A DNA stretch of 43,499 nt. Source: Zoogloea sp. GTDB taxonomy: Bacteria; Pseudomonadota; Gammaproteobacteria; Burkholderiales; Rhodocyclaceae. The stretch lies in contig WBTZ01000025.1 in assembly GCA_009026175.1 (NCBI GenBank), positions 1 through 43,499 on the forward strand, written 5' to 3'. The notes beneath the pieces are model-generated. The model did no database searches. It was not told the DNA's origin and worked only from the letters and a program-made list of their open reading frames with translations. Below, piece by piece: positions 8,163-17,539 of the stretch (positions are counted from its first letter, which is position 1; every line of letters begins with the position of its first letter). The position numbers and the translations under genes are program-made.

Positions 8163-9728
8163 ATGGCATTCCAACAAGGTTTGAGCGGTCTTTCCATCGC
8201 TTCCAAGGCCCTCGACGCAATCAGCAACAACGTCTCCAACTCGAACACGGTCGGCTTCAAGCAGTCCACTGCCCAGTTCTCGGACGTGTTCGCCGCATCC
8301 CTGGCGGGCGGCGGGACGCAGGTTGGTATCGGTGCTGCCATCGACAAGGTGTCCCAGCAGTTCACCCAGGGCAATATCTCCACCACCAGCAATGCCCTGG
8401 ACCTGGCGATCAACGGCCAGGGCTTCTTCCGGATGAGCAACAACGGCTCGATCTCCTACAGCCGTAACGGTCAGTTCCAGACCGACAAGAACGGCTACGT
8501 CGTCAATGCCCAGGGTTTGCGCCTGACCGGCAAGCTGGCCGATTCGAACGGCGTGCTGACGGGCACCACCGGCGACATCAAGCTCAACTTCAGCGATGCG
8601 AAGCCTGCCGCCACCACCAGCGCCGGCTACAACGTGAACCTGGACTCCCGCTCCGCCACGCCGGCGGCGATGAGCAAGGCCGCGGTGTTCGGCACCGCCG
8701 CCCCGTCGCTGACCGTGGCCGCCGCCCCGGCCAACGTGCTGACCATCGCGGTGGATGGCTCCACCACGCCGGTGACCGTCACCGTGGCGCCGGGCACCTA
8801 TGCCGACGTCGGCTCCCTGGTCACCGCGGTCCAGACGGCGGTGGACCAGACCACCCTCAAGGGGCGGGTCAAGGTCAGCAGCGACAGCACTGGCGTGATC
8901 AACTTCGCCTCCGCCCGCAGCGGCCGGCTCTCCGACATCACCGTGACCGGCTCAGCGGCCGCCGCGCTGAATGTGCCCGGCACCACCGGCACGGCCACCA
9001 ACAACGCTTTCAGCACCAGCGACCCGACCAGCTACACCAGCACCACCTCGCAGACGGTGTACGACTCCCTGGGCAACGCCCATACCCAGTCCCTGTATTT
9101 CGTGAAGACCGCCCAGTCCAACGTGTGGGACGTCTACACCAGCCTGGATGGGGGCTTCCCGCCGGAAATCGACCCCCTGACCGGCACGCACACGCCGACC
9201 ACGATCAGCTTCGATTCCAACGGCGTGTTGCAGACCCCGACTTCCTTCTCGTCGTCCTACACCGTGTCCACCGGGGCCGTGCAGCCCCTCAATTTCACCG
9301 TGGAGCTGGCCGGTACCACCCAGTTCGGCAACAGCTACGGGGTCAACCAGCTCACCCAGGACGGCTACACCACCGGCAAGCTGTCCGGCCTCACGGTGGA
9401 TGCCGACGGCACCATCCAGGGCAACTTCAGCAATGGCCAGTCCCGCGTGATGGGCCAGGTCTGGCTGGCCACCTTCCAGAACCCCAACGGCCTGCAGTCC
9501 CTGGGCGGCAACCAGTGGGCGGTCACCAATGCTTCCGGTCCGGAGCAGCCCAACGCGCCGGGCACCGGCAGCCTCGGGGTGGTCCAGTCGGCGGCGGTGG
9601 AAGACTCCAACGTGGACCTCACCGCCGAGCTGGTGAACATGATCACCCAGCAGCGTTCCTACCAGGCCAACGCCCAATCCATCAAGACCCAGGACCAGAT
9701 CCTGCAAACCCTGGTCAACCTGCGCTGA
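8163..9728 (+). CDS. flgE: Flagellar hook protein FlgE
   Basis: Subunit of the hook, the universal joint. Its 521 aa make it about 120 residues longer than the enterobacterial protein, and the extra length is in the surface-exposed middle. The N-terminus (LSGLSIASKALDAISNNVSNSNTVGFKQS) and the GQGFFRMSNNGSISYSRNGQF segment identify it. The C-terminal polymerisation helix is VDLTAELVNMITQQRSYQANAQSIKTQDQILQTLVNLR. The variable region (about residues 160-290) is rich in Ala, Thr and Val and resembles a hook-domain insertion such as a DUF1533-like repeat. Spacing to flgF is 19 bases. Confidence 0.97.
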   Translation: MAFQQGLSGLSIASKALDAISNNVSNSNTVGFKQSTAQFSDVFAASLAGGGTQVGIGAAIDKVSQQFTQGNISTTSNALDLAINGQGFFRMSNNGSISYSRNGQFQTDKNGYVVNAQGLRLTGKLADSNGVLTGTTGDIKLNFSDAKPAATTSAGYNVNLDSRSATPAAMSKAAVFGTAAPSLTVAAAPANVLTIAVDGSTTPVTVTVAPGTYADVGSLVTAVQTAVDQTTLKGRVKVSSDSTGVINFASARSGRLSDITVTGSAAAALNVPGTTGTATNNAFSTSDPTSYTSTTSQTVYDSLGNAHTQSLYFVKTAQSNVWDVYTSLDGGFPPEIDPLTGTHTPTTISFDSNGVLQTPTSFSSSYTVSTGAVQPLNFTVELAGTTQFGNSYGVNQLTQDGYTTGKLSGLTVDADGTIQGNFSNGQSRVMGQVWLATFQNPNGLQSLGGNQWAVTNASGPEQPNAPGTGSLGVVQSAAVEDSNVDLTAELVNMITQQRSYQANAQSIKTQDQILQTLVNLR

Positions 9729-9747
9729 CACCTGAGGAAAGCCCGCC

Positions 9748-10488
9748 ATGGACCGCCTGATCTACACCGCAATGACCGGCGCCTCCGCCACGATGGGGCA
9801 GGAGGCGGCCGTGGCGCACAACCTCGCCAACGCCACCAGCACCGGCTTCAAGGCCGAGCTGCATCGCCTGCGCGCCGTGCCGCTGCAGAACACCGAACTG
9901 AAGACCCGGGCTTTCGTAGCCGATGCCAGCGTCGCCGACGACTTCACGCCCGGCCCGCTGCAGCACACCAACCGCAGCCTGGACATGAGTGTGCAGGGCA
10001 AGGGCTGGTTCGCCGTGCAACTGCCCGATGGCACCGAGGCCTACACCCGCAACGGCAGCTTCGAGGTCAGCGCCAACGGCGTGCTGCAGACCCGCGGCGG
10101 CCTGCCGGTGCTTGGCTCGGGTGGCCCGATCACCCTGCCGCCGGACGTGGAAGTGGCGGTCGGCGCCGATGGCACGATCTCCACGGTGCCGCGCACCGGC
10201 GCCAAGAACAACACCACCAGCGTCGACCAGCTCAAGCTGGTGAATCCGCCCGAGCAGGACCTGCGCCGCGGCGGTGATGGCCTCTTCCGCCTTGCCGACG
10301 GCAATCCCGCGCCGGCAGATCCTGCCGTCCGTGTTGCCGCCGGCTACCTGGAGGGCAGCAACGTCAATGTGGTCGAGCAGATGGTCAGCATGATTTCCCT
10401 GGCCCGCCATTACGAGACCCAGACCCGCCTGCTGTCGGTGGCGCAGGAAATGGACCGTTCCGCCACCCAACTGGTGGCCAAGGGCTGA
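9748..10488 (+). CDS. flgF: Flagellar rod protein FlgF
   Basis: Proximal rod/transition subunit, 246 aa. N-terminal MDRLIYTAMTGASATMGQEAAVAHNLANATSTGFKAELH and QGKGWFAVQLPDGTEAYTRNGSFEVSANG are typical of FlgF. The C-terminus (VNVVEQMVSMISLARHYETQTRLLSVAQEMD) is the usual axial helix. It is last in the flgBCDEF block: 173 bases separate it from flgG, including a GC palindrome (10500-10521) and a sigma-54 type promoter. flgG expression can therefore be independent of read-through. Confidence 0.96.
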   Translation: MDRLIYTAMTGASATMGQEAAVAHNLANATSTGFKAELHRLRAVPLQNTELKTRAFVADASVADDFTPGPLQHTNRSLDMSVQGKGWFAVQLPDGTEAYTRNGSFEVSANGVLQTRGGLPVLGSGGPITLPPDVEVAVGADGTISTVPRTGAKNNTTSVDQLKLVNPPEQDLRRGGDGLFRLADGNPAPADPAVRVAAGYLEGSNVNVVEQMVSMISLARHYETQTRLLSVAQEMDRSATQLVAKG

Positions 10489-10499
10489 GCAATTCGGTC

Positions 10500-10521
10500 G
10501 CCGGGCCCCGCGGGGGCCGGC
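10500..10521. terminator. GC-rich palindrome between flgF and flgG
   Basis: A 22-bp near-perfect palindrome (GCCGG at the outer end, GCG at the centre, one mismatched pair) begins 12 bases after the flgF stop. It lacks a following T-run, so intrinsic termination is doubtful. It might partially uncouple flgBCDEF from flgGHIJ or stabilise the mRNA 3' end. Confidence 0.3.
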
Positions 10522-10576
10522 AGGGGCTGATTGACGGGTTGCGAATTGATGGGTCTTTCCCCGCTTCATCCATCCC

Positions 10577-10592
10577 TGGAACGGCTCTTGCA
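10577..10592 (+). promoter_or_regulatory. Sigma-54 type promoter before flgG
   Basis: TGGAACG, GCTC, TTGCA: a single mismatch to TGGCACG-N4-TTGCA with exact spacing, 70 bases before the flgG start. It implies a separate transcript for flgGHIJ. Confidence 0.8.
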
Positions 10593-10661
10593 ATGGCTAG
10601 CATGAAAACCTAGCCGAACCGCCAGACCCGGCGGCCTGAACCGATATCTCTGGAGCTCCCC

Positions 10662-11444
10662 ATGATCCGCTCCCTCTGGATTGCCCGCACCGGCCTCGAC
10701 GCCCAGCAGACCCAGCTCGACGTCATCTCGAACAACCTCGCGAACGTCTCGACCAACGGCTTCAAGCGGGCCCGGGCGGTGTTCGAGGATCTGCTCTACC
10801 AGAACCTGCGCCAGGCCGGCGCCCAGTCCACCCAGCAGACCACCATCCCTTCCGGCCTGCAGATCGGTACCGGTGTGCGCCCCATCGCCACCGAGCGCAT
10901 CCACACCCAGGGCAACCTGACCCAGACGGGCAACGCCCTCGACGTGGCGATCCAGGGTGAAGGCTTCTTCCAGATCCTGCTGCCCGATGGCACCACCGCC
11001 TACACCCGTGACGGTGCCTTCCAGAAGGATGCCAACGGCCAGGTCGTGACCTCCAGCGGCTATCCGCTGCAGCCGGCCATCACCATTCCTGCCAATGCCC
11101 TGTCGTTGACCATCGGCAAGGACGGCGTGGTGTCGGTGACCCTGCCCAACCAGACGGCGCCGTCGCAGATCGGCAACATCCAGATCGCCGGCTTCGTTAA
11201 CCCGGGCGGCCTGCAGAGCGTGGGCGAGAACCTCTACCTGGAAACCGCCGCCAGCGGCACGGCCAATCCGAACACCCCGGGCACCAACGGCGTCGGCACC
11301 CTCAACCAGACCTACGTGGAAACCTCCAACGTGAACGTGGCCGAGGAACTGGTCCTGATGATCCAGACCCAGCGCGCCTACGAGCTCAATTCCCGCGCCA
11401 TTTCCACCTCCGACACCATGCTCGGCAAGCTCACTTCGCTGTAA
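10662..11444 (+). CDS. flgG: Flagellar distal rod protein FlgG
   Basis: Distal rod subunit, 260 aa, the standard length. The start has a GGAG site eight bases upstream. N-terminal [41 protein letters not shown] is the FlgG signature; [23 protein letters not shown] follows. The C-terminus reads [39 protein letters not shown]. It heads the flgGHIJ unit, with flgH 22 bases downstream, and is preceded by its own sigma-54 type promoter. Confidence 0.98.
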   Translation: MIRSLWIARTGLDAQQTQLDVISNNLANVSTNGFKRARAVFEDLLYQNLRQAGAQSTQQTTIPSGLQIGTGVRPIATERIHTQGNLTQTGNALDVAIQGEGFFQILLPDGTTAYTRDGAFQKDANGQVVTSSGYPLQPAITIPANALSLTIGKDGVVSVTLPNQTAPSQIGNIQIAGFVNPGGLQSVGENLYLETAASGTANPNTPGTNGVGTLNQTYVETSNVNVAEELVLMIQTQRAYELNSRAISTSDTMLGKLTSL

Positions 11445-11466
11445 TTCCCGTCGGGCGGAGATCATC

Positions 11467-12144
11467 ATGCAAGCGCTTCGAATCGTCCTCCTGCCGCTGC
11501 TCGCCCTGCTGGGCGGTTGCGCGGCCCTGCAAAGCACCCCGCCGACGGCGGTCCATCAGCCCATGAGCGTGCGGCCCGAGTCCCGGACCGCCCAGGCGGC
11601 GCAGCCGGGCTCCATCTACCAGTCGAACTTCTCCCGGCCCCTCTTCGAAGACCGGCGTGCCCGCTTCGTCGGCGATGTGATCACGGTGAACCTGGTCGAG
11701 CAGACCGCCGCCAGCAAGAAGTCGTCGGCCAACGCCGAACGCAATGCCAGCATGGCCGCCTCCATCTCGGCCCTCGCCAAGGTGCCCCTGGCGGGCGCCC
11801 TGGGCGGCCTGGGGGTCACGGCTTCCGACGCCAGCAAGTTCGGCGGCAAGGGGGATGCGGCGGCCAACAATGCCTTCACCGGCACCATCACCACCACCGT
11901 CATCGAGGTGCTGTCCAACGGCAACCTGCTGGTGTCCGGCGAGAAGCAGATCGCCATCAACCAGGGCAACGAGTTCATCCGTTTCTCGGGCGTGGTCAAC
12001 CCGGTCTACGTGACGGGGGGCAACAGCGTCCAGTCTACCCAGGTCGCCGATGCGCGCATCGAGTACCGGGCCAACGGTTACATCGACGAGACCGAAACGA
12101 TGGGGTGGATGCAGCGCTTCTTCGTGAACGTGCTGCCTTTCTGA
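11467..12144 (+). CDS. flgH: Flagellar L-ring lipoprotein FlgH
   Basis: Outer-membrane L-ring subunit. The 225-aa precursor begins with a lipoprotein signal peptide ([21 protein letters not shown], lipobox LGGC, lipidated Cys18). Family motifs follow: [32 protein letters not shown], the [26 protein letters not shown] block, and the C-terminal [31 protein letters not shown]...[13 protein letters not shown]. Gene order flgG-flgH-flgI is canonical. flgI starts 11 bases after the stop. The flgI frame stays open back through flgH, but that extension is not coding. Confidence 0.97.
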   Translation: MQALRIVLLPLLALLGGCAALQSTPPTAVHQPMSVRPESRTAQAAQPGSIYQSNFSRPLFEDRRARFVGDVITVNLVEQTAASKKSSANAERNASMAASISALAKVPLAGALGGLGVTASDASKFGGKGDAAANNAFTGTITTTVIEVLSNGNLLVSGEKQIAINQGNEFIRFSGVVNPVYVTGGNSVQSTQVADARIEYRANGYIDETETMGWMQRFFVNVLPF

Positions 12145-12155
12145 GGGTCGTCATC

Positions 12156-13265
12156 ATGCAGTCCCTGTCACGGATCGTCCTCGCCCTGGCGACCGGAGCC
12201 TGCCTGGCCTTTGGCCCGCCGGCCAGCGCCGAGCGCCTGAAGGATCTCGCCTCCATCGGTGGCGTGCGCCAGAACCAGTTGGTCGGCTACGGCCTGGTGG
12301 TCGGCCTCGACGGCTCGGGCGACCAGACCACCCAGACTCCCTTCACCGTGCAGAGCATCATCAACATGCTCGGCAACCTGGGCGTGACCCTGCCGCCCGG
12401 CCAGTCCTTGCAACTGCGCAACGTGGCGGCCGTGATGGTCACCGCCAGCCTGCCGCCCTTTGCCCGGCCCGGCCAGCAGATCGACGTGACCGTCTCGTCC
12501 ATGGGCAATGCCCGTTCCCTCAAGGGCGGCACCCTGGTCATGACGCCGCTCAAGGGCGCCGACGGGCAAGTCTATGCCATGGCCCAGGGCAACCTCGCGG
12601 TCAGCGGGGCCGGTGGCGCCGCGGGCGGCACCAAGGTCACCGTCAATCATCTGTCAGCCGGACGTATCCCGGGGGGCGCCACGGTCGAGCGGGCCGTCGC
12701 CAGCCAGGTGGGGCAGGGGGACTCGGTCTTCGTCGAGCTCAATACAGCCGATTTCGGCACCGCCCAGAGCGTGGTGGACGCCATCAACCGGATCGCCCCG
12801 GGCAGTGCCCAGGCCCTCGACGGCCGGCAGGTCCAGGTCCGCGCGCCCGATGACCTCAACCAGCGGGTGGCCTTTCTTGGCCGGCTCGAGAACCTGGATG
12901 TGACCCCCGCCGTGCAGGCCGCCAAGGTCATCGTCAACTCCCGCACCGGCTCGGTGGTGATGAACCAGAAGGTGGCCCTGCAGAATTGCGCGGTGGCCCA
13001 TGGCAGCCTCACGGTGACGGTCAGCAACGATCCCCAGGTCAGCCAGCCCGGCCCCCTCTCCGGCGGGCAGACGGTGGTCACCAACAAGGGCGCGGTGGAC
13101 ATCAAGCAGGAAGGTGGCACGCTGTTCAACATCAAGGGCGGGACCAACCTGGCCGACGTGGTGAAGGCCCTCAATGCGGTTGGTGCCAACCCCCTTGAAC
13201 TGATCTCCATCCTGCAGGCCATGAAGGCCAGCGGTGCGCTCAGGGCCGAGCTCGAGGTGATCTGA
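12156..13265 (+). CDS. flgI: Flagellar P-ring protein FlgI
   Basis: Periplasmic P-ring subunit. I start at ATG 12156 (369 aa), which gives a Sec signal peptide (MQSLSRIVLALATGACLAFGPPASA) followed directly by the family's mature start ERLKDLASIGGVRQNQLVGYGLVVGLDGSGD. Other family blocks: NMLGNLGVTLPPGQSLQLRNVAAVMVTASLP, GTLVMTPLKGADGQVYAMAQGNLAV, and the C-terminal ALNAVGANPLELISILQAMKASGALRAELEVI. Its stop overlaps the flgJ start by one base (TGATG), consistent with translational coupling. The chaperone FlgA is encoded at 5646-6341. Confidence 0.98.
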   Translation: MQSLSRIVLALATGACLAFGPPASAERLKDLASIGGVRQNQLVGYGLVVGLDGSGDQTTQTPFTVQSIINMLGNLGVTLPPGQSLQLRNVAAVMVTASLPPFARPGQQIDVTVSSMGNARSLKGGTLVMTPLKGADGQVYAMAQGNLAVSGAGGAAGGTKVTVNHLSAGRIPGGATVERAVASQVGQGDSVFVELNTADFGTAQSVVDAINRIAPGSAQALDGRQVQVRAPDDLNQRVAFLGRLENLDVTPAVQAAKVIVNSRTGSVVMNQKVALQNCAVAHGSLTVTVSNDPQVSQPGPLSGGQTVVTNKGAVDIKQEGGTLFNIKGGTNLADVVKALNAVGANPLELISILQAMKASGALRAELEVI

Positions 13266-14296
13266 TGGCCGCCAGTGATCTCAGCCAGATCAATGCCCTC
13301 GATCCGAACAGCCTGTCGGGGCTGCGCCGCCTGTCGAAGGAGAACTCCCCCGAGGCGGCCCGGGAGGCGGCCAAGCAGTTCGAGGCCTTGTTCATGCAGC
13401 AGGTCCTGAAGTCCATGCGCGACGCGAGCCCCAAGGGCGGCATGTTCGACAGCGAAGAGTCCCGCATGTACCAGTCCATGCTCGACCAGCAGTTGTCCCT
13501 GCAACTGTCCACCCGCAGCGGCGGCATCGGTCTGGCCAAGGTCATCGAGCGCCAGCTCTCGGCGGCCCGCGAGGCCGTGGTGCTGCCCGACGGGCCGGTG
13601 CCCCTGAACCGCCCGGACAAGACGGTGCCTCTCGATCCGGCCATCAAGCGCAATTTCGATGCTGCAGCGCCCGCGGAGGGCAATGGTGGCGTGGCCAATG
13701 CTGCGGCGGCTACCGGAACGGCAAGCGGCGCGGCAAATGCGCCGGCAAAAACTGCCGTTTCGGCGGCCTCTGCCGGCCTTGCCGCATTCCCGGGGCTGCC
13801 GGCCGGGGCCGGGCCGCGGGCTTTTGTCGAGAAGATCTGGCCGCAGGCTGTCGAGGCGAGCCGCGTCACCGGCGTGCCCGCCCGTTTCCTGGTGGCCCAG
13901 GCGGCCCTGGAAACCGGCTGGGGCAAGCACGAGCTGAAGAACGCCGATGGTTCGCCCAGCTACAACCTGTTCAACATCAAGGCCGGCCGCAACTGGACCG
14001 GCAGCACGCTGGGCACCACCACCACCGAGTTCCGGGATGGCGCGGCGACCCGCGAGAATGCGCGCTTCCGGGCCTATGGCTCCTATGCCGAGTCCTTCCA
14101 GGACTATGCCCGGATGATCCGCAACAACCCGCGCTACGCCGCGGTGGCAGGGCAGGGCGATGCCGTCGCCTTTGCCCGCGGGCTGCAGTCGGCCGGCTAT
14201 GCCACCGACCCGATGTACGCCGACAAGCTGGCCCGCATCATCAACGGCAACACCCTGCGTACGGCTCTGATTGCCAGCGCCACGCCCCGGGCGTGA
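13265..14296 (+). CDS. flgJ: Flagellar rod cap / peptidoglycan hydrolase FlgJ
   Basis: Two-domain FlgJ of 343 aa. The N-terminal rod-capping domain (about residues 30-110) contains EAAKQFEALFMQQVLKSMRDAS and MFDSEESRMYQSMLDQQLS. An Ala/Pro-rich linker (about 125-180) joins the C-terminal glucosaminidase (GH73-like) domain: FVEKIWPQAVEASRVTGVPARFLVAQAALETGWGKHE, in which the Glu of LETGWG is the catalytic acid, then YNLFNIKAG and FRAYGSYAESFQDYARMI. It makes the hole in peptidoglycan for the rod. It overlaps flgI by one base and is the last gene of flgGHIJ. Confidence 0.97.
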   Translation: MAASDLSQINALDPNSLSGLRRLSKENSPEAAREAAKQFEALFMQQVLKSMRDASPKGGMFDSEESRMYQSMLDQQLSLQLSTRSGGIGLAKVIERQLSAAREAVVLPDGPVPLNRPDKTVPLDPAIKRNFDAAAPAEGNGGVANAAAATGTASGAANAPAKTAVSAASAGLAAFPGLPAGAGPRAFVEKIWPQAVEASRVTGVPARFLVAQAALETGWGKHELKNADGSPSYNLFNIKAGRNWTGSTLGTTTTEFRDGAATRENARFRAYGSYAESFQDYARMIRNNPRYAAVAGQGDAVAFARGLQSAGYATDPMYADKLARIINGNTLRTALIASATPRA

Positions 14297-14321
14297 GGTT
14301 TTACCGGCCGGCTCCATGAGC

Positions 14322-14337
14322 TGGCAGAGTTCTTGCA
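14322..14337 (+). promoter_or_regulatory. Sigma-54 type promoter before flgK
   Basis: TGGCAGA, GTTC, TTGCA: it retains TGGCA and TTGCA with exact spacing and lies 40 bases before the flgK ATG, in the 80-base flgJ-flgK gap. It suggests that flgKL and the following lipoprotein form a separate transcript. Confidence 0.8.
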
Positions 14338-14376
14338 GAAGGAGGGACAGATACTCCCGAACCAAGGACGTGGATC

Positions 14377-16326
14377 ATGGGCAGCAGCCTCTTCAGCATC
14401 GGACTCACCGGCCTCAATGCCGCCCAGGCAGGCCTGGTGGTCACGAGCCACAACATCTCCAATGCCGGTACCGCGGGCTATAGCCGTCAGAGCACCGTCC
14501 AGAGCACGAACCCGGCGCTGTTCACCGGGGCCGGCTTCTTTGGCGAGGGGACCAAGGTCGATACGGTCAAGCGTGCCTACGACAGCTACCTGACCAACCA
14601 GGTGCTGTCTGCCCAGACCAAGTTCAGCGAGTACGACACCTACAGCAACGAGATCAGCCAGATCGACAACATGCTGGCCGACCCCACCACCGGCCTGACG
14701 CCGGCGGTTGCCTCCTTCTTCGAGGGCGTGCAGGAAGTGGCGGCCAATCCGGCCAGCGTACCTGCCCGCCAGTCGATGCTGTCCACCGCCCAGAGCCTGG
14801 TGGCCCGCTTCCAGAACCTGAGCAGTCGCATCGACGACGTGCGCAGTGGTGTCGAGACCCAGATCAAGAACACCGTCAGCGAGATCAGTTCCTACGCCAG
14901 CCAGATCGCGGAGATGAACTACAAGATCGCCGTCGCCCAGCAGGCCGGGTCGGCCCAGCCCGCCAACGACCTGCTGGATACCCGCGACCGCCTGATCAAC
15001 GAGCTCAACCAGCTGACCCGGGTGTCCACCACGACGGACAGCAGCGGTTCGATGTCGGTGTTCATCGGTACCGGCCAGCCGCTGGTGGTCGGGACGGTGG
15101 CGACCAAGCTGGCGGCTCAGGCGTCCCCGTCCGACCCCACCCGCAACGTGGTGAACATCATCACCCAGAGCGGCGCGGCCATCACCATCCCGGAGAACCT
15201 GCTCGGCGGTGGCAAGCTCGGGGGCCTGCTGGCCATGCGGACGGGCTCGCTGGACACCGCCCAGAACCAGCTTGGCCTGATCGCCACCGGACTCAGCTCG
15301 GCCTTCAACAGCCAGCACCTCCTGGGGCAGGACCTCAACGGCAATCCCGGGACGAACTTCTTCAGCAACCCGACGGTGGCCGTGCAGCGCTACAACAACG
15401 CCACCTCGGCGGCGCCGGACGTGCAGTTCTCGGACATCACCAAGCTGACGGGCGACGACTACAAGCTCACCTTCACCAACACCACGGGTGGCTACAGCCT
15501 GACCCGGGTGTCCGACGGCGCCTCGGTGACCGCTGCCTCCGTGGGCCTCACCATCACCCCGCCGGCGAGCTCCAAGGTCGGTGACAGCTTCCAGATCCTG
15601 CCGACCCGCTATGCCGCGTCCAACATCGGTGTTGCGATCAGCGACACGCGCATGATCGCCGCGGCGGCGCCGATTGCCTCCGCCGCCACCACCGGCAACC
15701 TGGGGACGGCCACGATCAGCGCGCCGGTGGTGTCCAGCACGGCCAACCTGTCGAGCTTCGGGACGGCTGCGGCCCCCCTCAAGCTGACCTATAGTGGCGG
15801 CAATCTCAGCGGCTTCCCCGCCACCTTGCCGGTGACCTATACACCGCTCAACGGCAGCCCGGTCACCGTGGCTGCGCCGGCGTCCATTCCCTACTCCAGC
15901 GGCATGAGCGTCAGCGTGGGCGGCGTCAGTTTCACGCTCACCGGTGCGATGCAGAACAATGACAGCTTCACCCTCGGCCCCAATGCCGGTGGTGTGTCCG
16001 ACAGCCGCAACGCAGTGCTGCTCGGCAACCTGCAGACAACCAAGACCCTGCTGTCCGCCAACGGCCAGCCGTCGGCCACCTTCAACTCGGTCTATTCCCA
16101 GCTGGTCAGTGCGGTTGGCAACAAGGCCCGCGAAGTCGAGGTCAACCGGGATGCCCAGGAAAGCCTCGCAAATCAGGCCGTCGAAGCCCAGCAATCGGTG
16201 GCGGGTGTGAATATCGATGAAGAAGCGGCCAATCTGATCCGTTATCAGCAGGCATACCAGGCGGCGGGCAAGGTCATGAGCATTGCTTCCAAGCTGTTTG
16301 ACCAAGTGCTGGCCCTGGGCCAATAA
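14377..16326 (+). CDS. flgK: Hook-filament junction protein FlgK (HAP1)
   Basis: First junction protein between hook and filament, 649 aa. It opens with SLFSIGLTGLNAAQAGLVVTSHNISNAGTAGYSRQ, the FlgK form of the axial N-terminus. Helical coiled regions follow (VASFFEGVQEVAANPASVPARQSMLSTAQSLVARFQ). The C-terminus is NLIRYQQAYQAAGKVMSIASKLFDQVLALGQ, close to the family consensus. The central Ala/Ser/Thr-rich region (about residues 330-560) is variable and surface-exposed. It is a client of FlgN (4728-5204). flgL follows after 17 bases. Confidence 0.97.
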   Translation: MGSSLFSIGLTGLNAAQAGLVVTSHNISNAGTAGYSRQSTVQSTNPALFTGAGFFGEGTKVDTVKRAYDSYLTNQVLSAQTKFSEYDTYSNEISQIDNMLADPTTGLTPAVASFFEGVQEVAANPASVPARQSMLSTAQSLVARFQNLSSRIDDVRSGVETQIKNTVSEISSYASQIAEMNYKIAVAQQAGSAQPANDLLDTRDRLINELNQLTRVSTTTDSSGSMSVFIGTGQPLVVGTVATKLAAQASPSDPTRNVVNIITQSGAAITIPENLLGGGKLGGLLAMRTGSLDTAQNQLGLIATGLSSAFNSQHLLGQDLNGNPGTNFFSNPTVAVQRYNNATSAAPDVQFSDITKLTGDDYKLTFTNTTGGYSLTRVSDGASVTAASVGLTITPPASSKVGDSFQILPTRYAASNIGVAISDTRMIAAAAPIASAATTGNLGTATISAPVVSSTANLSSFGTAAAPLKLTYSGGNLSGFPATLPVTYTPLNGSPVTVAAPASIPYSSGMSVSVGGVSFTLTGAMQNNDSFTLGPNAGGVSDSRNAVLLGNLQTTKTLLSANGQPSATFNSVYSQLVSAVGNKAREVEVNRDAQESLANQAVEAQQSVAGVNIDEEAANLIRYQQAYQAAGKVMSIASKLFDQVLALGQ

Positions 16327-16343
16327 ACTGAAGGAAAGCCATC

Positions 16344-17534
16344 ATGCGTATCACCACCGGCATGATCTTCGACAAGGGCGTGCAGCAGATGCAGCGCCAG
16401 AACAGCCAGCTGCTCGATACCCAGCAGCAGGTTGCCACCGGCCGGCGCATCCTCAGCCCGTCGGATGACCCCGTGGCCTCCGCCCGGGCCCTCGAGGTGT
16501 CCCAGTCCCAGAGCGTCAACAAGCTTTACGCCAGCAACCAGGGCTACGCCAACGACGCCCTGCGCCTGGTGGACAGCAAGCTCGGCGCGGCAAACGATCT
16601 GGTCACCTACGTCCGGACCCGCGCCGTGGAGTCGGGCAACGGCACCTATACCGCCTCGGATCAGGCGAGCATCGCCGACGATCTGGCGCAGCAGTTTGAC
16701 GCCTTGCAGTCCATTGCCAACAGCAAGGACTCCACGGGGGATTATGTCTTTGCCGGCTATCGCAGCAATGCCCAGCCCTTCGTCGGCAACCTCGCCAGCG
16801 GCGTCTCCTACCAGGGTGACCAGGGCACGCGCACCCTGCAGATCTCCGAAACCCGGAACATGCCGGTGACCAGTTCGGGGGACGAGATCTTCAACAGCAT
16901 CCGGGCGCCGGTCGGTTCGGCCTTTGCCCTGTCGGGCGCCACCAATACCGGCTCCGCCCTGGTGTCGGGAACCAGCCTCGGCGGCTACAACGGCCACGCC
17001 TATGCGATCAGCGTCGCGGCCGGCCCCACCTACCAGGTCTTTGATTCCACGGCCGACCCCACCCACAGCACGCCCATCACGCCGACGGTGACCACCAGCG
17101 GCAGCAACACCACCCTCAGCTTCGGCGGCGTCAGCATGACCCTCTCCGGCACGCCTGCGGCGGGGGACAGCTATTCCCTCAGCTCCGTGGCGAGCAGCTT
17201 CGATGTGCTCGGCAACTTTGTCACCGCCCTCAACTCGGGCAATGCCGCAGCGACGCGCTTCAATGCCACCCAGACCATCGCCGGCATGGACGCCAGCCAG
17301 GACAGCATCAATGAAGTGCGTTCAGGCGTGGGCGCGCGCATGGTCGAGGTGGAGGCCCAGCAGAACATCAATGGCGACCTGGACCTGCAGTATTCCGAGA
17401 CCCTGTCCCGTCTGCAGGATGCGGATTACGCCGAGTCGGTGAGCAATCTCAGCAAGCAGCAGATCCTTCTCCAGGCCGCCCAGCAGAGCTTCATGCGGGT
17501 CAGCAACCTGTCGCTGTTCAATTACCTGAACTGA
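16344..17534 (+). CDS. flgL: Hook-filament junction protein FlgL (HAP3)
   Basis: Second junction protein, 396 aa, flagellin-like at both ends. The N-terminus is MRITTGMIFDKGVQQMQRQNSQLLDTQQQVATGRRILSPSDDPVASARALE; the C-terminus carries the flagellin-type helix (DLQYSETLSRLQDADYAESVSNLSKQQILLQAAQQSFMRVSNLSLFNYLN). The SDDPVA motif is diagnostic of FlgL/flagellin. The middle contains a Ser/Thr/Gly-rich variable segment. It lies 17 bases after flgK and five bases before a lipoprotein gene, so the three probably share one mRNA. Confidence 0.97.
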   Translation: MRITTGMIFDKGVQQMQRQNSQLLDTQQQVATGRRILSPSDDPVASARALEVSQSQSVNKLYASNQGYANDALRLVDSKLGAANDLVTYVRTRAVESGNGTYTASDQASIADDLAQQFDALQSIANSKDSTGDYVFAGYRSNAQPFVGNLASGVSYQGDQGTRTLQISETRNMPVTSSGDEIFNSIRAPVGSAFALSGATNTGSALVSGTSLGGYNGHAYAISVAAGPTYQVFDSTADPTHSTPITPTVTTSGSNTTLSFGGVSMTLSGTPAAGDSYSLSSVASSFDVLGNFVTALNSGNAAATRFNATQTIAGMDASQDSINEVRSGVGARMVEVEAQQNINGDLDLQYSETLSRLQDADYAESVSNLSKQQILLQAAQQSFMRVSNLSLFNYLN

Positions 17535-17539
17535 TCCCG

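Noticed and set aside
11517-12155. Upstream in-frame extension of flgI through flgH
   Set aside because: It overlaps flgH in another frame. ATG 12156 gives a proper signal peptide and the known FlgI start.
14197-16323. 708-codon open frame antisense to flgK
   Set aside because: It has a biased His/Gly/Arg composition with no domain, and lies entirely opposite a secure gene. Such frames are common in GC-rich DNA.
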